A stretch of DNA of 64,000 bases, taken from Gnetum montanum (Eukaryota > Streptophyta > Gnetopsida > Gnetales > Gnetaceae). Shown here in pieces: positions 22,123-33,847 of the stretch. The stretch is taken from NCBI GenBank assembly GCA_015680685.1, contig MNCI01030702.1, forward strand, positions 311,170 to 375,169. The letters are read 5' to 3'. The notes beneath the pieces were generated by a model. That model saw only the letters and a program-made list of their open reading frames with translations, ran no database searches and had not been told where the DNA came from. Within the stretch, counting starts at the first letter, position 1, and each line of letters begins with the position of its first letter. The position numbers were made by a program, and so were the translations under genes.

Positions 22123-22964
22123 TGATGAGCAATGAGGTACCCCTACATCCAACCATATGAATACGTGTGTTCACGTGCGATCTAGTTGAACTTTGAGGAT
22201 TAAGTGCTTATGCACCTACACATAACAAGAATGAGTTATGCAGTTGTTGTCTTCCCAAGCTTACTTGTAAGGCACAATTGTATGGTTAAGTAAACTTGAG
22301 GTGTATGATTTTTATGTTTTTCTTTTATATTTTCTATCCCGGTCTCCTAAGTGTGTGTAATGAAAAAATTTAATTAGCTAGTGGGTTTTGTAACTCTAAT
22401 GTGAATAAAATCCTAACACCAGCATCTGTTCCCACACTTTCGGACACATCGTGAACCAGTGTAACACTACCGGGATTACCAAATGCTAATTGTTACTATG
22501 TTACCAAGTGTTCCACATATGCTCGAAGTGGTCATGTTGAGTGTGCTAATTCATTGGTAATTGATAATTAATAATTTTGTGAAATAACATTAATTAACTA
22601 GTGAAAGCATTAAATAATAACAAATAACATGAAATGCAATAATTAAGCTATTCTGAATGTTACAAGGTTTATCACAAAGTTCGTCTTTATTTCTGGACAT
22701 AAGGTATGCTCAGGTACACAATGCTCAAATAAAGATCCGTTCACTCTATGACTCCTACTGTAGGCACTCAAAAATAATTCTAACTCTGGAAGGGCAAAAC
22801 TGCAAGAGTTCAGCTAAGGGACTAAAAAACTAATCCCCAAGACCAAGTGCCCCTATCTCCTATTTATAGCCAACGAGATAGGTTCCGACATCGCTTGTCC
22901 GATATCGGTTGGCCCATCTGATATTGAGTATCTGTTATCGAGGTGCTTACTTGGTGACTCATCA
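22123..22964 (-). mobile_element. 5' LTR of gypsy copy B
   Basis: 842 bp with perfect 7-bp inverted ends, TGATGAG and CTCATCA. On the minus strand, U3 has GATATCGG-type motifs near 22895-22945, then a TATA box (plus strand TATTTATA at about 22859-22866). It is the reference for judging what is missing in the 3' LTR. The two LTRs differ at scattered positions, so the insertion is not recent. Confidence 0.92.
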
Positions 22965-23249
22965 TTAGGGAATTAATTATGAAACCTCTATTTAATCATC
23001 TAAATGTTAGGAGAGTATATATATATAATAATAATTACAAAAAGATACATCATATGCCTTAACCACACTTAACTATACGTATAGATAAAACACAAGTGTG
23101 AGTTAGGAAGACAATGACCTTGTAACTACACGATTCACTATTTAGGAATATTGGCCACTTGGGTAACTAAGTCTGTGGAATTTGACCGGATCACTAGTGA
23201 ACAATTGTGATTTGTATGGTTGGGTGTAGGGGATACTTGCCACTCATCA
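22965..23249 (+). mobile_element. Right part of the older LTR into which copy B inserted
   Basis: It begins with the target duplication TTAGG (22965-22969) and runs to CTCATCA at 23249. It matches the 3' half of the solo LTR (2340-2605), including GGAAGACAATG, GTCTGTGGAATTTGACCGGATC and GTATGGTTGGGTGTAGGGG, in plus orientation. Together with 13310-13499 it is one LTR split by copy B. Confidence 0.8.
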
Positions 23250-23579
23250 ATTCTATTAAAGGAGGTTTATTATCTAATACTCAGAGGTATCTATTCTCAA
23301 CTATTACTATTTATTTAAGAAATTAAATTACCAAAGTAATAATGAGCTTTCATCATCTCCTTTTTAAGATAGGTTATTGGATCAATTTACCATAAGAATA
23401 TATTTGTAGAGTGTGTAAATAAAGCATAGAGGATGAAGAACATATCTTTTTATTTTGCCCATGAATGAATTAAAGGAATTAGCAACCTCTTGGCTAACAA
23501 GATAATGAGCTAACCACTTGAACCAAATATCATTAGCTAGGGGTGAGGGTTTCAGTGCTGACCTAAAGCAACAAGGGAT

Positions 23580-25120
23580 TTGACATTAATATTACATGCA
23601 ATGTTACTAAATTTAGTAGGTGATCCTTCAATTGGAACCACCGATTCTTTTCCCTTCTATGAATTGCCTTATGATTTATATGAATCTGTTACTCAAAAAA
23701 TTTCCAGAAAGTATGTTTTCATGCAAATTTTGAGTTATTTATCTCATTTGTCAAGTTTTTAAAATAATTTAAATTTGGTTTGGAAAGATCAAGGTTTGGA
23801 TGTTGTCCATGCTCGTTATTTGTCAAACTTAATTTTGCTAGCAGAATTTGTTGATTCGACAATGGTTTCTAAGGAAATTGTTATTGGTGTTTTCAATAAT
23901 CATCATGCTTATTGGTGATTTAAAAGTTAACTCCACCTTTTAATTCAACATCTCTTGAATTTTGAAATATTCTTTGTTTTGTTGAATTACCAAATGTTCC
24001 ATTAATTTTTGAAAAAATTGAAATAGATATTGTCTTTTGTATTGGGCTAGTCAAGCATTCTAAAATCCTTGCTATAGTTGGTGGATTTTGTAGAATTCGA
24101 TATATGATTGTAGTGGATTTTGATTCAATTAACTCATGGACCAGTCACATGAGCTAAAAAATGAGGTGTAATGACCATCACAACTTAGATAGAGACCTAT
24201 GATGGTCACTATTCATAGTTGATTGAAGAGTTGGGGGTAAAACCACAACGCATCTTGAGTTACATTGGTTACAAGTGGTTTTTTCAGTATCTATGCATTA
24301 TTTAATGCAATTAATACTTTAATTCTACAAAATCATGCAAATAGTGTGAATTTTAAAATGTTATTTTTGAAAATACTTACCATTCAAAACTACAACCATG
24401 GTTTTGTAAAAGTATCATGCAACTCTAAGCCACAACTTAACTTGTACATTGTCACTGTAACAAGTTGTGTAAATGAGTTGAGTTGAAAAACAACTCTTCA
24501 TATGACTAGCCCATTAGAAATTCTTTTGCATGCCAATGAAATTGATTATGTGCATAACATTATTTATTGCAATTTTTGAAAGTCCTGTCACTATTATCAT
24601 TGAGAGGGTCACATGTTTGATTCATGTCTTTTTAGGGTGCAAAAAAAGGCAATGTAAGCATGCTAGGAACAAGCTACTATAAATGCTAGTAAGGTTTCTT
24701 TGCAAATGTTATAAATATTTCTAAGGGTTTTTTATATATGTTGTAAATCCTAAGATGATTTCTTCTGATAAGATTTAGTCGACCCCTTTCTTTTACTATG
24801 TTCAAGAAAATATGTTTTCAAGGAAGGTTCTGATGAAATTAGTTTCAAAAAATTCTTCAATGACTAAGGGTAAACAAATATATGTTTTTTAGGTTTTAGA
24901 GAACCCTATTGTTGGTTCAGATGGTTTTCAACTAGTTATCCATAATAGAAGACATTGAAGAAGTCGATCTATTTACAATTACATGCCAAATCTTTAGAAT
25001 GAACAACATTTTCAAGATATTTTAACTGCTAATAATTCATTTGTGACTATTAGTCAAGATATAGAGATAATATCTTTTAATAATGTTGATGCTATTGGCA
25101 GGGTAGGGGCTTCCTCCCCC
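23580..25120 (+). pseudogene. LINE ORF1 remains (DUF4283 and zinc knuckle)
   Basis: Pieces readable on the plus strand: NLVWKDQGLDVVHARYLSNL (about 23770), ELPNVPLIFEKIEIDIVF (about 23983) resembling the V-x-LPNLPL-x-FW block of plant LINE ORF1, and CHYYH.EGHMFDSC (about 24573-24615), a CCHC-like knuckle with a stop inside. GFQLVIHNRRH follows at about 24925. Stops and frameshifts are frequent. The pattern is that of ORF1 of plant L1-type elements, an RNA-binding protein. No matching ORF2 follows. Confidence 0.5.
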
Positions 25121-26150
25121 TCTACTCCATGTTAATCTTTTCATAGAATGCCCAATTTCCTACCCAAGAGGGAAGGTTTATTAGGATTGGTTGTAAATAT
25201 GAAAATCTAAAAAGACATCTCCAAAATAGCTAGGCCTTTTATTTTTATTAATGTGGAGTTTCTCCTCTTTGCATTACTCATTTGCTTTTGTACTTTAGAT
25301 TTTTATTTTTAATGTATATATTTTTTGGGTTTGACACTCCCCACACTCAAATGAATTATAGTATTAATTTGCTTATTATTTTCTTTCAAATTAACCCTAT
25401 TTGTTTGGGGCATTACATCAATGATTGTTTTCTTTTAAATTGACCCTATTTGTTTGGGTGTTAGAACACAAAATAATTTGACTATAGACATACCCAAAGA
25501 CATAGAGCCAACATGATCCATTGGAAAAATGATAAAAAAAATACAATGATGCTTGAAATGTGACTTGAATTAGCGACCTCTTACCACTTGAGCCATCTAT
25601 CATTAGCTAATTTAATCTTATACTAAAGTTTAATATCTATTCATGCAAATATTAATCATTTATATTAAAAAAGATACGTTGTAAGCCCTCCTAGAGAAAA
25701 CACGTTTTACCAAAATGTTTTAAAGCATATTTAGATAAAATAAATTGAAAGAATTCCATAAAAATTTCAGCCTCACTTTAAAATGCAAACTAGTTTGCCC
25801 TTCGATCAAAGAAACGAGCGAGACCCTTACAACTTGATTCCTCGCGTCGGAATCTTCACAGCTTCATAATCGAACAGCCTTGGTCCTTTCATACAAAACT
25901 TAAAAGGCGTCCTATAAAAAAAAAATTATTTCGAGAAAAACAACAGGCGAAATTCATGGGTAGCACAACAACGCTAGTGGAATAGCACCAAAACGTTGGC
26001 TTCGACTTTGAAATTGAAGCAAAACAGGCTACTTGCGGACGCTCACGAACAACGAAATTAAAGAAATAAAAACACAAAAGTCATCATTTCCAAGTCAAAA
26101 ATGTCCGACATGTGGGCCGGGAAGTCACGCCACCGTCGCCACGCGGGACT
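25121..26150. other. Intergenic DNA upstream of the PGK-like gene
   Basis: AT-rich until about 25780, then progressively GC-richer toward the promoter. A short direct repeat (TCTTTCAAATTAACCCTATTTGTTTGGG-like) occurs at 25380-25410 and 25430-25458. No gene recognised. Confidence 0.45.
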
Positions 26151-26183
26151 TTTAAAGTATCTAAAACGAACGGCCGCACTTTC

Positions 26184-26205
26184 CACGTGGCAGATCTGCC
26201 ACGTG
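26184..26205. promoter_or_regulatory. Perfect 22-bp palindrome with two G-box/ABRE sites
   Basis: CACGTG occurs at 26184-26189 and again at 26200-26205. The 11 bases CACGTGGCAGA are followed by their exact reverse complement. Each arm is CACGTGGC, the core of ABA-responsive elements and a G-box bound by plant bZIP and bHLH factors (family knowledge). It lies about 240 bases before the TATA box of the PGK-like gene, so light- or stress-linked control is a reasonable inference. Confidence 0.75.
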
Positions 26206-26427
26206 TTAAGGCCATGCCTTTGCTTTGTCTTAAAGCGCGCTGACTGAAACGCCCTCTTCGCGAAACCGCTAATGAATATTTCATTTTCTTTTTTGTCGCA
26301 GCTCCCTGTTTTGATTTCCTCAGCGTTTACGTTTTCGAAGCTTCGCTGATTCAACGGCGCGTGGAAGGAAATGTTTCCAGGCAGCGATCCTTCACGAAGC
26401 TTGAAACGTAAGAAGCGTTTGGCTCTG

Positions 26428-26435
26428 TATAAATA
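26428..26435 (+). promoter_or_regulatory. TATA box of the PGK-like gene
   Basis: TATAAATA in a GC-richer setting. Transcription should start about 30 bases on (about 26460), which is after the ATG at 26447 and before the ATG at 26483. This decides for the second, in-frame Met. Confidence 0.75.
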
Positions 26436-26482
26436 CGCGCTCTGCGATGCGAGAAAACGTAGAAAGCTTGTCTGAAACGGAA

Positions 26483-29400
26483 ATGGCGATCAACGGTTCT
26501 GAGAATGGCCTGCGCGCGGGTTACTATGTGGAGCAGGGAATGGAGAAGGCGGATTTGGATGCTAGGCTGCCTCTTGTCCAGGACGCAGATCTCAGGGACA
26601 AGGTCGTGCTTCTTCGAGTTGATCACAACGTCGTCAAGAAAGGTGTGCTTTGCCTTTTGCTGCTTTTGATCGGAATTTCCTTTCCTTGCTTCTTCATCGG
26701 CTGGACTAGATTTTGCTTCAACAATGTGTTTGGGAATCGCCTTGCGTTAAGAACTTTGATACATGGCAGTTTTTCGTTGATGAACATGTATCTTCGACCG
26801 TTTAGTCTTCAGGAATGGTTATAGTGATTGTGGTCAACTGGATTTTTATTTCGTTGGAAGTTCGTGCATCGGGTTCACTCGATTTGGGATCAAGAATTTG
26901 TGTTTCGAATGATTTTGCTTTGAATCCTTCACAGTTCTTGTTTAACAATGTGTGTTTTCGGTTGTGTTCCCTCTAGGAATACCTACAATGATGTCGTTTG
27001 TTTTCAGAGTTTTTGCCTTTGGACATCTTAGTTTGACAATAGGTGCTGCAAATTTGTATCTCCGAATCTTTGGTGATTGACGTTTTAAAGAATATTCACA
27101 TGCTAAGAGAGTTTTTGTGTAACTTATGTATCTTTGACAGTTTCTGCTTTGTCAATACGTAGTTTGACTGCATTTGCTTTTACAAGTAGTATTTGAAATT
27201 TCTCTAGGGTTCATGTTTTCTTGGTGCGGCTTGCTCTAAGCATTTGCATCCTTGCAAATTAGAACCAATATTTTGCAAATGAATTTCCTTAAATGAGAGC
27301 TCGAATTTAACCATTTGTCACATAAACCATACCCGCATTTTGTCGAGCTTCATTTAATAGGATTTGTTTGTTTGCTTGATACATAAGCCTGACAGCATTT
27401 GTCTTTGAGTTTGGAGCCTTGGCTTGCTTGAAAATATAACCTATCAAAAATTTTTGTACGAACTTACATGTGTCATCTGTATATATATCAAAGAAGCTTT
27501 CATTAACTAGAAGAAAGCAAGATCATTTACGTTGTAGACGGGATCTACCCAGCAAGGACAAAAATTCAACCCTTTTCTCAGTACGTCTTACAGAGTTTAA
27601 CGTAGAGGAGAATTTTAACTTAGAAATTCTTTTATGACTAAAGAAGAGGATTTAAAAAAAGTTTCCATGTATCGTTGAAAATTAATCCTGCATCGTTGAA
27701 GGGCATTGTTAACATTTGCCTATCCAAGAAAAATAAGGGAGACCCTGAATTTTTGCCCCTTCTCCCCAGCTTTTGAAGCCGTTTTTCAGACTTCTTTTTT
27801 AAAAAATACATTCTAGGAATGAGGACGTTCTGGCATTTCCACGTAGGTTTCATAATGTGTTTTTGCATCCTCATTTTATATTAAATTCGTTTTTTGGTTG
27901 GATTTCTAACTCTAAACAACCTTGTTTAACGATTTCGGACAGCTTTTTTTTTCTTGTGCGTGGGTCATGAGCACGTTTTTTAGTAGGATGTCTAAATCTA
28001 TATAACCTTGTCTAACGAGTTGGGACAATTTTTTTCCCTATTTTGTCATGAGCATATATATTTTTCATTTTGTTAAGTATCAAGTGAAATTTTACTGTTT
28101 GTTTTCTTTTCAGAATAAAGAGTTTAATCTTTCTGGGTGACATGTTGCATAAAAATTTTTACAGGGAAAATTTTGGATCAATATAGAATTGATGTGACCC
28201 TACCGACCATGTATAACATAGTGGAGCGTGGCGGAAGGTTAGTTTATTGTACACATTGTTATCGATACGCGCTTCTCTGTTTGTATTTATTCTGCTTTAT
28301 TCTTAACTATTATCAATGTATAACTTGCAATAATTGATTTTCTGGTTATCGGATTATGCAGGCCCATAATAATGACTCACGTTGGACGTCCGTACGATAA
28401 AAAGACAAAGACTATATCAATCCGCGAAGATGACTCTGTGGACGCTCTTGTGGCCTATTTGCAACGGAAGCTACGCATAAAGTTTGCAATTCCTCGTTTC
28501 AGTCGTACCGAGAAAAATGGAATTCTGGATATTGACACTTCCGTCAACTGGCTTATTCAAGATCTTAAAGCCCGAAAGATTGGCGGAATTTATCTGCCGA
28601 ATACTCGTTGGTTTGCAGTACGTCTTTTTTATTTGAAAAAAAAGAAAAGAAAAGCAATATGTTCTTATGCCGATCGTTGTGCAGAGTTGTAATGCTTGTT
28701 AATAGCATTGTTTCATCATTTTAAGGAAATCAATTTAACCAATGAATTTATTTGTTATTTCTTGATTGGATTAGGGAGAAGAAGCCAAAGGTGAAATGCT
28801 AGAGAGACTTGCCATTCAGCTAAGTGCCTTAGCTGATGTATATGTCAACGATGCCTTCGGTTCATGGCAACCCCATGTTTCTACTTACCACATTGCGAAG
28901 TACCTGCCATCTTATGCAGGATTGTCTATGCAGGTCTCTGTAATTTTTTTATTTCCTTGTTTTTTAAAATAAATTTCTATTCATAGAGACATTATTTAAG
29001 CCAGATTTATTTTTTAAGAATTTGCTGAATGTCGCTTGGCAACATGATAAATCCCTTTATTGTCACAGGATGAATTATTTCATGTGCAAGCAGTTTTGAA
29101 TCCCAGCAGGCCGTTTGTGGCAATAGTTGCAGGTGCGAAGTATGACACCAAGATTGGTCCCTTAAATGAAATATACAAAAAAGTTGACAAGCTTGTTTTG
29201 GGTGGCCTCATTTACAACACGTACTTGTGTGCAAAATATGGAGTAAAAATTGCTGGTGTTGAGGTATGCTGAGCACATATGATGGCCAGTCTATTGACTT
29301 TTTAAGGGAAATTGTTTGGATTTTCGTTTATATTTTGATTCATTTTTTACTTTTATGCAGGATTCGGACATCGAACTTGCAAAGCAGCTTGTTGAGCTGG

Positions 29401-30304
29401 ATAATGTGCACAACAAGATAGTGGAGCTGCGTGTACTTGTAGAAACCGAGACACTGGATGGTAGATTTGAGGGAAAATACCGATTAATTGATATAAAGGT
29501 ATTCTAGACAATCACAGTTTCATTAAAGTACTTTAGTTACGAGATAACGAGTTCAATCCTTACGGCAATTCAACTTATACGCTCATTAGAAATATACCTT
29601 AGGTAGTTACCGAAGCTTTTTTTCCTTAATTTATTTCACCGTCACCTGTACCAATCATTGTTTACCTTTTAAACATTGCGTTGTAGGACTTCGCACCCGG
29701 TCAGACATATAAGTATGTTGTGGATGTTGATCCTGCATCATTCGAGGAAGATGACGTTCAGCAAACAATGAGCACAGCTATGACAATATTTGTCAATGCT
29801 GTGATGGGGCTGATGCCGTCTTTTTGGCATGGTACAAGTAAAATGAACGAAGTCATTGATAAAAATCGTGCAGCTCAAAAATTCTTTGGCGGTGGTGATA
29901 CGCTTCAAACCTTCAAAAGGTGAATTCAGTCTTCAACTCGTTGACAGATAGTTTTAATTCAAATTATGCCACATTATTCGGTCGCGTCATTACACCACGC
30001 AACAAAAATCTGATTCGCTAATCGACATGCAGTCTGTATTGTGTTTTATTATGAACAAAATAGAGTTTTAAAGACATTTGTTTTGAAATTTTATTTTTCT
30101 AGTGTTATGACATTTTTATTATTTTGCAGCTTACACCCAGTCATGTATCAGTCTGCGTTGGAGAACGTTAAATACTATATGTTCACAGGAGGTGGTACTG
30201 TTTTGAAGGTTATTGAAGAAGGAGACCCAATGGGTTTAGATCCTGTTAAAGCTTTGATTGAGAACAAAGCAAGCTATTGCAGCCAAAGCAATCCAAGTAA
30301 ATAG
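26483..30304 (+). CDS. Divergent phosphoglycerate kinase-like protein, eight exons
   Basis: Exons 26483-26642, 28165-28237, 28362-28617, 28775-28933, 29069-29263, 29361-29498, 29687-29919 and 30130-30304 all have GT/AG borders and join to 462 codons (1389 bases). PGK interconverts 1,3-bisphosphoglycerate plus ADP and 3-phosphoglycerate plus ATP. Motifs in order: LLRVDHNV (D47, N49), R61, THVGRP (83-88), NTRWFAGEE (R160), [10 protein letters not shown] (183-192), GAKYDTKI (K240, K244), GGGDT (395-399), TGGG (424-427). Differences from ordinary PGK: the HRAH block is SWQPH (193-197), without the Arg; NGPxGVFE is NAVMGLMP (364-371), without the Glu; and it is about 60 residues longer than usual. 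No transit peptide is seen, so cytosol is likely. It may be a separate PGK subfamily with altered activity or a pseudoenzyme. Intron 1 is 1.5 kb. Confidence 0.88.
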
Positions 30305-30502
30305 AAGTTGATTTTTACCCTAGTGTTTCATTTACGAAGATTAGAGATCTGCTCATATGTGGAGTTTGAGCTTTCAATGGATATTATATTTTTTGAACAT
30401 TAACAGCTGCGTTTGAAAATGGCTGTTTAAATACCCATATTTAAAAATCATTGAATAATTTAGCCTTCATTTGTGATTTGGGGCCGTAAATTCTGAAAAA
30501 TC

Positions 30503-30508
30503 AATAAA
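30503..30508 (+). terminator. Poly(A) signal of the PGK-like gene
   Basis: AATAAA, about 200 bases after the TAG stop in an AT-rich 3' UTR. It is the nearest consensus signal downstream. Confidence 0.6.
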
Positions 30509-30509
30509 A

Positions 30510-33180
30510 TTCGACTTTACAATGGCTTGAGCTGGTTTACAATTGCTAGCAGCTTGCACCTGTAGGTAGTCTAGTTAGATTTTCTAATGCACAAATTTAC
30601 ATATATTCCTCAATAAACAAATCTCATTTTCTTTTTCCTAGCTTATATTTACCTCCATTTCACGTGAAATTACCTGCATTAATAGCAAGTAGCCATCTAT
30701 ATTGGTAGCTTCATGGGCTGTAATTTCGTCATGCAAAATCTGAATAGCACTGACCTGTATGCAGATAAAGATGGCGATTCAGGAGTCTAGTTTCAGAAGG
30801 CTGGCTACCATATCAGGTAATTACTGTGTTTTAGACACCATTCAGTGCACACACTTAGAGAGTTTACTATTTACTTTTCCACAACCTTTTAAAATTCGAA
30901 TCGACTAGCAACAGAATCCTCTTTTTACATTTTAAAAAAAGAAATATAAAAGGATCAGGAATGCGTTGAAACAGTCCCCATTTCTGAGAATTATACTTTT
31001 CTAATAACATTTCTCATAACAGAGAAATATCATTTTCGGATAGCAAGGGATTGAACTATTATTTCCTTTCTATAAAAATAGATGTTCCTTTAATAAGTTT
31101 GAATCCTCATTGTCATTCTTTTAATTAGAAGATGTTAATATTCTGTTTACATGTCACCTGTGAGCGATACCACCAAATTAAATTATGCATTGTGAAATTT
31201 GTTCCTTGTTCCTAATAACAAAAAATGTTTGCTGTTAGAATTTGACAGTCCAAAAAATAATTTTGGAACCGGAATACAAATTCTTCCGTTTTTTTTTTTA
31301 AATTATAAATCCTTTGTTTTATCACAATGGTGTATTCCTCCAAGTCTTGTAACAATTTGAGAGTCACTTTTGTGTTGATTGAATGATCTTTTGATGCCTT
31401 GCTAATCTACATTTTACTTATCTACACTTTTTACAGTGTTCTCAAATGGCATAGCTTTGACCTGAATTTATGACCTATCAGCAAGGATAAACATCTTTTT
31501 ACCCTTTATCCTGTCATAACAATATTTCCTGCTATGTAAATCGGCCATAGGATTGGTCTTTGTTCACAAAGTAAATAAACAAATAAAATTACAATGTGAT
31601 AGATAAGATAATACACAAGTTGATATGCTACACGATGTCATCCCCCGGCAGCATAAGCTATATAGAGGAGTAACATCCTTAACATTAGTCATTCTTTGGT
31701 TTTGAATATCCAGCTAAAAATTGTTTGATCTTTTTTCCAGCTGGCTTCTTTTTTTTCTGAATATGAAAATAGCTTTGACATCGAACGGAGGCAGCTAGAT
31801 TGTTTTTAAGTGAATAGTGAACCTGATGATTTAAAAGAAATTACGAGGTTAAACGGATTGTTTTTTTAAATACCAAGATAATTAAAGATTATTCATCAAC
31901 TTTATTTTCCCCTCTGTTTTAAACAAGCGCAATGCTTTTTTTTTAATGACATGATTCTGATTAATGCAAGTCAGGGTCTTGATGCATTATTATAGTAAAA
32001 CACCATCTGATTGGGGAGTAAGCATTCAAAATATAATTCTTATTAGTATTAACTATTATTGTATTAAAAAAGTATGTCATATGGTATTAGCTATTATTGT
32101 ACTAAAAGATTCGTTTTTTGTAATTTTTTTGTGCAATTACTTTATTTGGGAACTTCATTAAGGTGTTTCGTTTTTTAACATAGCTTAACAGTACTCATAT
32201 TCAATGGTGAACACCCACAAGCTATGTTAATAACTTGGCATCCATCGGTGCCGGGGAACTTGTGCATATGAACCCTTGATTCTGAATGAATTGTCTTCCA
32301 TAGATCCTGGTAGTTATCTAAAAAAATTAAAAAAAAAAAGGGAAAAAAGTGACTCCGGTGTTTTGTACATTGGGTTGTCCATTTTATGGTCAAATCATTA
32401 TAGGTTTTGAAAGGGCTTTGTATCACTTGTTTGATGCAGCATATGTTGGGTGTTTTTATGTTTGTGTTGGCTTAAGCTGCATGGCTTGCGTGCCCAATAT
32501 GTCTTTTCCTTTTAAGAGAAGATCTTAAATAACCAGGGCACACTTATCTGTTCAGACTTAAAATATGCATTAGGTTCTAATTTATTTAGTCGATCTAAAA
32601 ATAATTCTGCCGATTCTTGTAAATTTATTTACTTTCAATTCGTTCATTTTACGTGTATTTGAGATGGATTAGTTAGACTTCGATTTTCCCGAATAATCAT
32701 GGAGTAATTTTCTGCATCAAACACAAATCCTAGAATCGTTGCAATACTTGTGTACTTTTAATACTTTGCGTAATTTATAAAGTATCGTTGCAATACTTAT
32801 GTACTTTAATATTTTTGTACTTAATAAAGTAGCCTTGACATCACAGAGATATTTTCATGGCATATGATTATGTTGTCTTGTGACGAAGGATTTAGCTTTG
32901 GGGAGAGTGTTGTACATAGGAATTATAAAGGATAACTTTGAAATGCACATAGGAATTATAAAGGATAACTTTGAAATGCTTCGTTACCATGTTACTGTGC
33001 TGTACCATTGTAGAATACTTCATTTATTTTATTGTGAATGAAGATAGTTTTCTGAAATTTTAGCTCAATATTTATCTACATAACATATAGTAGTAAAGAT
33101 TGTTACTTAAAGTATGCAAATAGGCTGAACACCACTGTATAGAATTTACAGATATCTAGTTGGCATGTTACAAAGGTAGT
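30510..33180. other. Intergenic, AT-rich
   Basis: 2.7 kb with no clear gene. A small candidate exon at 30765-30816 (ATG at 30771, codons MAIQESSFRRLATIS, AG before and GT after) has no partner exon I could find. Short exact tandem duplications occur at about 32735-32810 and 32933-32980. Confidence 0.45.
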
Positions 33181-33184
33181 TCAG

Positions 33185-33837
33185 TTAGAAAAGAGCTTCA
33201 ATAATTGAAGGATGCTCTGCCAATAGATTCACGATGTTCTTGGCACTCTCCATTGCATTGTTCTTTGTAGCTACAGATGTTGCCGAAGGCAGGTTTAATG
33301 ATGTTTACTTTGCCAAAGATGTTTGCGGCGATGAATTTGTAGATTCAAGATTGTTAGCATTAGCGTTGTTAGTTTGAGCTACTGGCTTGGGTGCAATCGA
33401 TTCTATTGGTACTTTGAAGGTTGCCAGCTGTGTTTCTCATCAATGCTGGGCTTCACGTTAGCTTCCTTTCCTATTTTTCCATACCTTTTTTTATTAGGTG
33501 GAAATATGTTCATGCATTGTAAAGACTTGACTCAAGATATGATTACAAACGCAAGACTTTGTTGTTTCTGTGGATCTTATATCCACAATAGCGTCAGGGA
33601 GGGTCAACCCTTCCGATTTTTGGATCGTTAACCACCATGCAAAAACATGGTCAATTGCATTTTCAAACCCGTGGAGATCGCACTACGACACACATTTGGA
33701 GTTCAGCTTGTTGAATAGTGGATAATCTGGGAAGTGCACAATCACATAGTGTGGAAGCTAGGGTGATGCTCTATTTCTGGCATAGATGATCTTCACAATG
33801 GTTCCCATGGTAACATTCACTAGGCTTGCCTCCATCC
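33185..33837 (-). pseudogene. C-terminal fragment of a PIF1-like helicase
   Basis: Minus-strand reading from about 33825: LVNVTMGTIVKIIYARNRASP, LPHYVIVHFPDY (about 33755), AWWLTIQKSEGLTLPDAIVDI (about 33630-33570), then after a frameshift LAFVIIS.VKSLQ, then RYGKIGKEANVKPSIDEKHS. This order is that of the C-terminal half of superfamily 1B PIF1 helicases: G-T-V-x-x-I, F-x-x-Y, the TIHKSQGLTL motif and the VALSRVRSL arginine-finger motif, whose Arg is a stop here. A Ser/Asn/Thr-rich tail with one stop continues to a TAA at 33185. The N-terminal ATPase half is absent, and an LTR lies directly upstream (33848-34633). Whether this came from a nuclear gene or a mobile element is unknown. Confidence 0.7.
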
Positions 33838-33847
33838 ATATGTTCCG

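Larger units (their letters stand above)
13505..22964 (-). mobile_element. Complete Ty3/gypsy element copy B, 9.46 kb
   Basis: Two related LTRs (13505-14097 and 22123-22964) bounded by TGATGAG...CTCATCA, a tRNA-Asp-type PBS, gag, protease, RT/RNase H and integrase in gypsy order, and TTAGG duplications on both sides define a whole insertion. The minus-strand coding region has stops and frameshifts throughout, and the RT active site reads FMDN in place of FMDD, so it cannot move by itself. Single Ns at 13853 and 19025 mark assembly gaps. About 1.9 kb without coding lies between integrase and the 3' LTR, where Athila-type elements may carry an env-like ORF; none is visible. Confidence 0.93.

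Noticed and set aside
26058-26626. Minus-strand frames over the PGK-like promoter and first exon
   Set aside because: They overlap the G-box, TATA box and exon 1 and show no motif; GC-rich sequence keeps frames open by chance.
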